Shown: piece after piece, positions 6,413 to 8,046 of the stretch
Layout of the letters: each line of letters starts with the position of its first letter
Numbering within the stretch: the stretch's first letter is position 1
NCBI GenBank assembly: GCA_007131555.1
Contig: SLQH01000501.1
Span: 1 to 8,046, forward strand
Source of the DNA: Planctomycetota bacterium
GTDB lineage: Bacteria > Planctomycetota > UBA11346
Length of the DNA stretch: 8,046 nucleotides
Direction of reading: 5' to 3'
Translations under genes and position numbers: made by a program
Notes under the pieces: model-generated
Told to the model about the DNA's origin: nothing
Database searches by the model: none
The model's input: the letters and a program-made list of their open reading frames with translations, nothing else

Positions 6413-6437
6413 AGCCCCAGACGGGGCCGCAGGGGCT
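6413..6437 (-). promoter_or_regulatory. GC-rich hairpin(s) in the 5' leader of the PMM/PGM gene
   Basis: In the minus-strand leader, AGCCCC (6437-6432), GGCCCC (6428-6423) and GGGGCT (6418-6413) follow one another. GGGGC can pair with the nearer GCCCC-type block (5 bp, 4-nt loop) or GGGGCT with the farther AGCCCC (6 bp, 13-nt loop), so two exclusive stems are possible. They lie about 45-70 nt before the start codon. No T-run follows, so I do not call a terminator. Confidence 0.3.
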
Positions 6438-6458
6438 ACGCTCCAGGCAGCACGAAAC

Positions 6459-6486
6459 AATCTATGCCGTCACCAGACCACGCCAA
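6459..6486 (-). promoter_or_regulatory. Candidate promoter of the PMM/PGM gene
   Basis: On the minus strand TTGGCG (6486-6481) and TAGATT (6464-6459) are separated by 16 nt, each 4 of 6 to the sigma70 consensus. The predicted leader is about 84 nt and contains the GC-rich hairpins at 6413-6437. The spacing and the -35 resemble the moxR and DUF401 candidates, which raises the call slightly. Confidence 0.3.
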
Positions 6487-6565
6487 TCATTGCTTCGGCG
6501 ACCTGTAGCGGAGCCGGGACTTGGGGATCGGGGCTTATAGACATGGTTTGGATTTTTGAACTACG

Positions 6566-6666
6566 AATCACGCGAATGAAACCACTGCAATACACTTTTA
6601 CATATCCGTCTCTTTGGTGCGCGAGAGTCGTGATTGAAGCCCGCCTTTAAATTACTCGAATGACAC
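6566..6666 (+). repeat. Degenerate 17-nt direct repeat in the AT-rich spacer
   Basis: AATCACGCGAATGAAAC (6566-6582) and AATTACTCGAATGACAC (6650-6666) match at 14 of 17 positions and are 84 nt apart. Between them, AATCACG occurs once more on the opposite strand (revcomp CGTGATT at 6629-6635). The recurring unit is of the form AAT-ACNCGAATGA-AC. Confidence 0.45.
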
Positions 6667-6709
6667 AGATGGTCCGTTGTGGAGCAGAAGATCATCGCCA
6701 GACCATAGC

Positions 6710-6746
6710 TGGTATTTCTTGGCATTCAGTATACCATTAGTGTAAT
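6710..6746 (+). promoter_or_regulatory. Probable promoter of the DUF401 gene with a flanking inverted repeat
   Basis: TTGGCA (6719-6724) and TGTAAT (6741-6746) are separated by 16 nt, each 5 of 6 to the sigma70 consensus; this is the best promoter in the window. The -35 box lies inside the inverted repeat TGGTAT (6710-6715) / ATACCA (6731-6736), whose half-sites are centred 21 bp apart, about two helical turns, as for a dimeric regulator. The predicted transcript would start near 6753, about 100 nt before the start codon. Confidence 0.45.
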
Positions 6747-6856
6747 TCTATTGGTGCCTGCGAACGTCTTGGCGACCACTGGATGAGCAGCCATGCAGCT
6801 CCTCAACCCTCGGCCTTTTGCCCTTGGGTGACAGCGCTGAGAGATTAGGAATCAGC

Positions 6857-8046
6857 ATGCCCATTTTGCTGCGCCTGTTGGGGTCCTTGGCGGTCATCGT
6901 CCTGGTCAATGCTTGGTCGCGCAGTCTGACCATCGCCACCCTGGTCGGGACGGTGGTTTTCGCGTTGTGGTGCGGCCATCCCCTGTGGGGGTCGGTGGAC
7001 GGATCTGCACCGATTCCGGTCATCGCCTGGCAGGCCCTGGTGGACCCTGACAACCTCTTGTTGGCGCTGACCATCTTTCTGCTGCTGTGGATGAGTTCCT
7101 TGATGGCGTCGTGCGGGGTAATGACGGAACTGGTGGTGGCGGTCCGGGCCAGGATAGGGCCGCGTTGGGCCATGGCCGCCCTGCCTGCCGTCATTGGCTG
7201 GTTGCCGATGCCGGGGGGAGCCGCCTTTTCAGCGCCCATGGTCAACGAATGTGATCACCAGCAGCAACTGCCCTCCATCGCCAAAAGTGTTGCCAATTAC
7301 TGGTTTCGTCATGTGTGGGAGTATTGGTGGCCCTTGTATCCGGGCGTGTTGCTGGCCATCTCCTTGACCGGGCTGCCGATGTGGCTGTTCGTGCTCACCA
7401 TGCTGCCGTTGAGCCTGGCCTCGATCGTGGTTGGTCGCTTGACGGTGCTGCCCCGATTGGCGGTTGCGGATGAACAGCCAGATGCCACGCCAGGAGGTGC
7501 CGGCTTTCTGTCCTTGATCCTGCCGATCCTGGTCACGGTCCTGCTGGCGGCCGGTCTGGGGTCACTGGTGCCGGGCCTGGCTGAGCTCAATCGCTATCTG
7601 CCGATGGTCATCGGGCTGATCGTCGGCTTGATGGTCCTGGCTTATCAACGCTCCATTGATGCCGGGCAGTGGCGGCGGGTTCTCCTGGCGCCATCAACCC
7701 TGGGTCTGGTGGTCCTGGTCCTGGTCATCCAGATCTACGGAGCCTTCATCAGGGTGCCGCTGCCTGATGGCCAGCCGGTATCTGCTGTGATCCGCGATGA
7801 ACTGACACGCTGGGGCATTTCACCCCTGGCCATGGTGGTGGTGATACCGGCGGCAATGGGCCTGGTGACCGGGATCTGCATCGGCTTTGTCGGGGCCAGT
7901 TTCCCGGTGGCGCTGGCCCTGATGGCCAACGACAGCAGCCTGGGACAGCAGTTGTCGACCGCCGTTCTGGCCTATGGGGCGGGGTATCTGGGCATGCTGC
8001 TGTCTCCGGTCCATGTATGTCTGGTGGTGTCCAATGCCTACTTCAA
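6857..8046 (+). CDS. DUF401-family integral membrane protein, probable permease (3' end outside window)
   Basis: The frame is open from ATG 6857 to the window edge, giving 396 residues. AGGA (6847-6850) lies 6 nt before the start and the first residues are at once hydrophobic, as expected for a membrane protein; upstream in-frame TTG codons are less likely starts. About 10-11 hydrophobic helices are visible, for example 66-84, 104-119, 174-195, 216-236, 246-263, 280-298, 322-340 and 370-393. Motifs I recognise as typical of DUF401 are GWLPMPGGAAFSAPMV (114-129), the aromatic NYWFRHVWEYWWPLYPG (147-163) and the near-terminal GYLGMLLSPVHVCLVVSN (376-393). The SPVH-type motif, intramembrane prolines and glycines recall ion-coupled anion/gluconate permeases, so a transporter is a fair inference, but no substrate is known. 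By family length it should end shortly after the window. No neighbour hints at the substrate. Confidence 0.85.
   Translation, partial: MPILLRLLGSLAVIVLVNAWSRSLTIATLVGTVVFALWCGHPLWGSVDGSAPIPVIAWQALVDPDNLLLALTIFLLLWMSSLMASCGVMTELVVAVRARIGPRWAMAALPAVIGWLPMPGGAAFSAPMVNECDHQQQLPSIAKSVANYWFRHVWEYWWPLYPGVLLAISLTGLPMWLFVLTMLPLSLASIVVGRLTVLPRLAVADEQPDATPGGAGFLSLILPILVTVLLAAGLGSLVPGLAELNRYLPMVIGLIVGLMVLAYQRSIDAGQWRRVLLAPSTLGLVVLVLVIQIYGAFIRVPLPDGQPVSAVIRDELTRWGISPLAMVVVIPAAMGLVTGICIGFVGASFPVALALMANDSSLGQQLSTAVLAYGAGYLGMLLSPVHVCLVVSNAYF

Larger units (their letters stand above)
6369..6856. other. 488-nt divergent intergenic region, partly AT-rich, with degenerate repeats
   Basis: No coding region or RNA gene was recognised here. 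The left third (to about 6535) is GC-rich and carries the PMM/PGM leader and promoter. From about 6541 to 6760 the base composition turns clearly AT-richer than the rest of the window, and the segment contains a degenerate 17-nt direct repeat (6566-6582 and 6650-6666). The DUF401 promoter candidate follows at 6719-6746. Copies of GACATGGT lie at 6394-6401 and 6540-6547, and CAGACCATAGC at 6699-6709 is shared with the moxR/HU region. The AT-rich part may be a remnant of inserted DNA or simply a long regulatory region. Confidence 0.5.

Noticed and set aside
6369..6856. tRNA, small RNA gene or toxin-antitoxin pair in the large spacer
   Set aside because: No cloverleaf, no T-run terminator hairpin and no small frame with a convincing ribosome site were found.
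6748..7929. Minus-strand open frames opposite the DUF401 gene (6748-7245, 7309-7590, 7735-7929)
   Set aside because: They are Arg/Thr/Pro-rich antisense frames with no motif; the plus-strand frame encodes a continuous membrane protein with family signatures.

Overview
The window looks like ordinary chromosomal DNA from a high-GC, presumably Gram-negative bacterium. The genes are tightly packed, start with ATG or GTG behind purine-rich ribosome sites, and overlap by 4 bp inside operons. No tRNA, rRNA, CRISPR, insertion sequence, integrase or phage gene was seen. The combination of a MoxR/DUF58/transglutaminase cluster, an orphan PTS EIIA and a DUF401 permease would fit a Planctomycetota-like or other environmental lineage, but this is a weak guess and no taxonomic marker is present.

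Layout. Positions 1-3279 (minus strand) hold a three-gene operon read right to left: a MoxR-type AAA+ ATPase (3279-2323), a DUF58 membrane protein (2326-1253), and the first 418 residues of a TgpA-like multi-pass membrane protein of the transglutaminase family (1256 off the left edge). Both junctions are 4-bp stop/start overlaps. A divergent control region (3280-3537) separates this operon from a plus-strand pair: an HU/IHF-type DNA-bending protein (3538-3873) and a PTS EIIA-domain protein (3910-4428). An 8-codon micro-ORF with its own ribosome site lies between these two and overlaps the EIIA start.

The EIIA gene converges, with a 6-nt gap, on a minus-strand thiol peroxidase gene (tpx, 4941-4435). 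Upstream of tpx, on the same strand, is phosphomannomutase/phosphoglucomutase (6368-5043). A second divergent control region (6369-6856) is partly AT-rich and carries degenerate repeats. Beyond it a DUF401-family integral membrane protein begins on the plus strand (6857) and runs off the right edge.

How the genes fit together. The left operon is a known type of module: the MoxR ATPase is thought to act as a chaperone on the DUF58 and transglutaminase partners at the membrane. HU and EIIA suggest a nucleoid/regulatory pair, Tpx detoxifies peroxides, and PMM/PGM supplies sugar phosphates for envelope polysaccharides. I found no clear evidence of a wholly new system. The least-explained material is the uncharacterised DUF401 permease with its unusual upstream region, the orphan EIIA with its micro-ORF, and short sequence motifs shared by the two divergent control regions.
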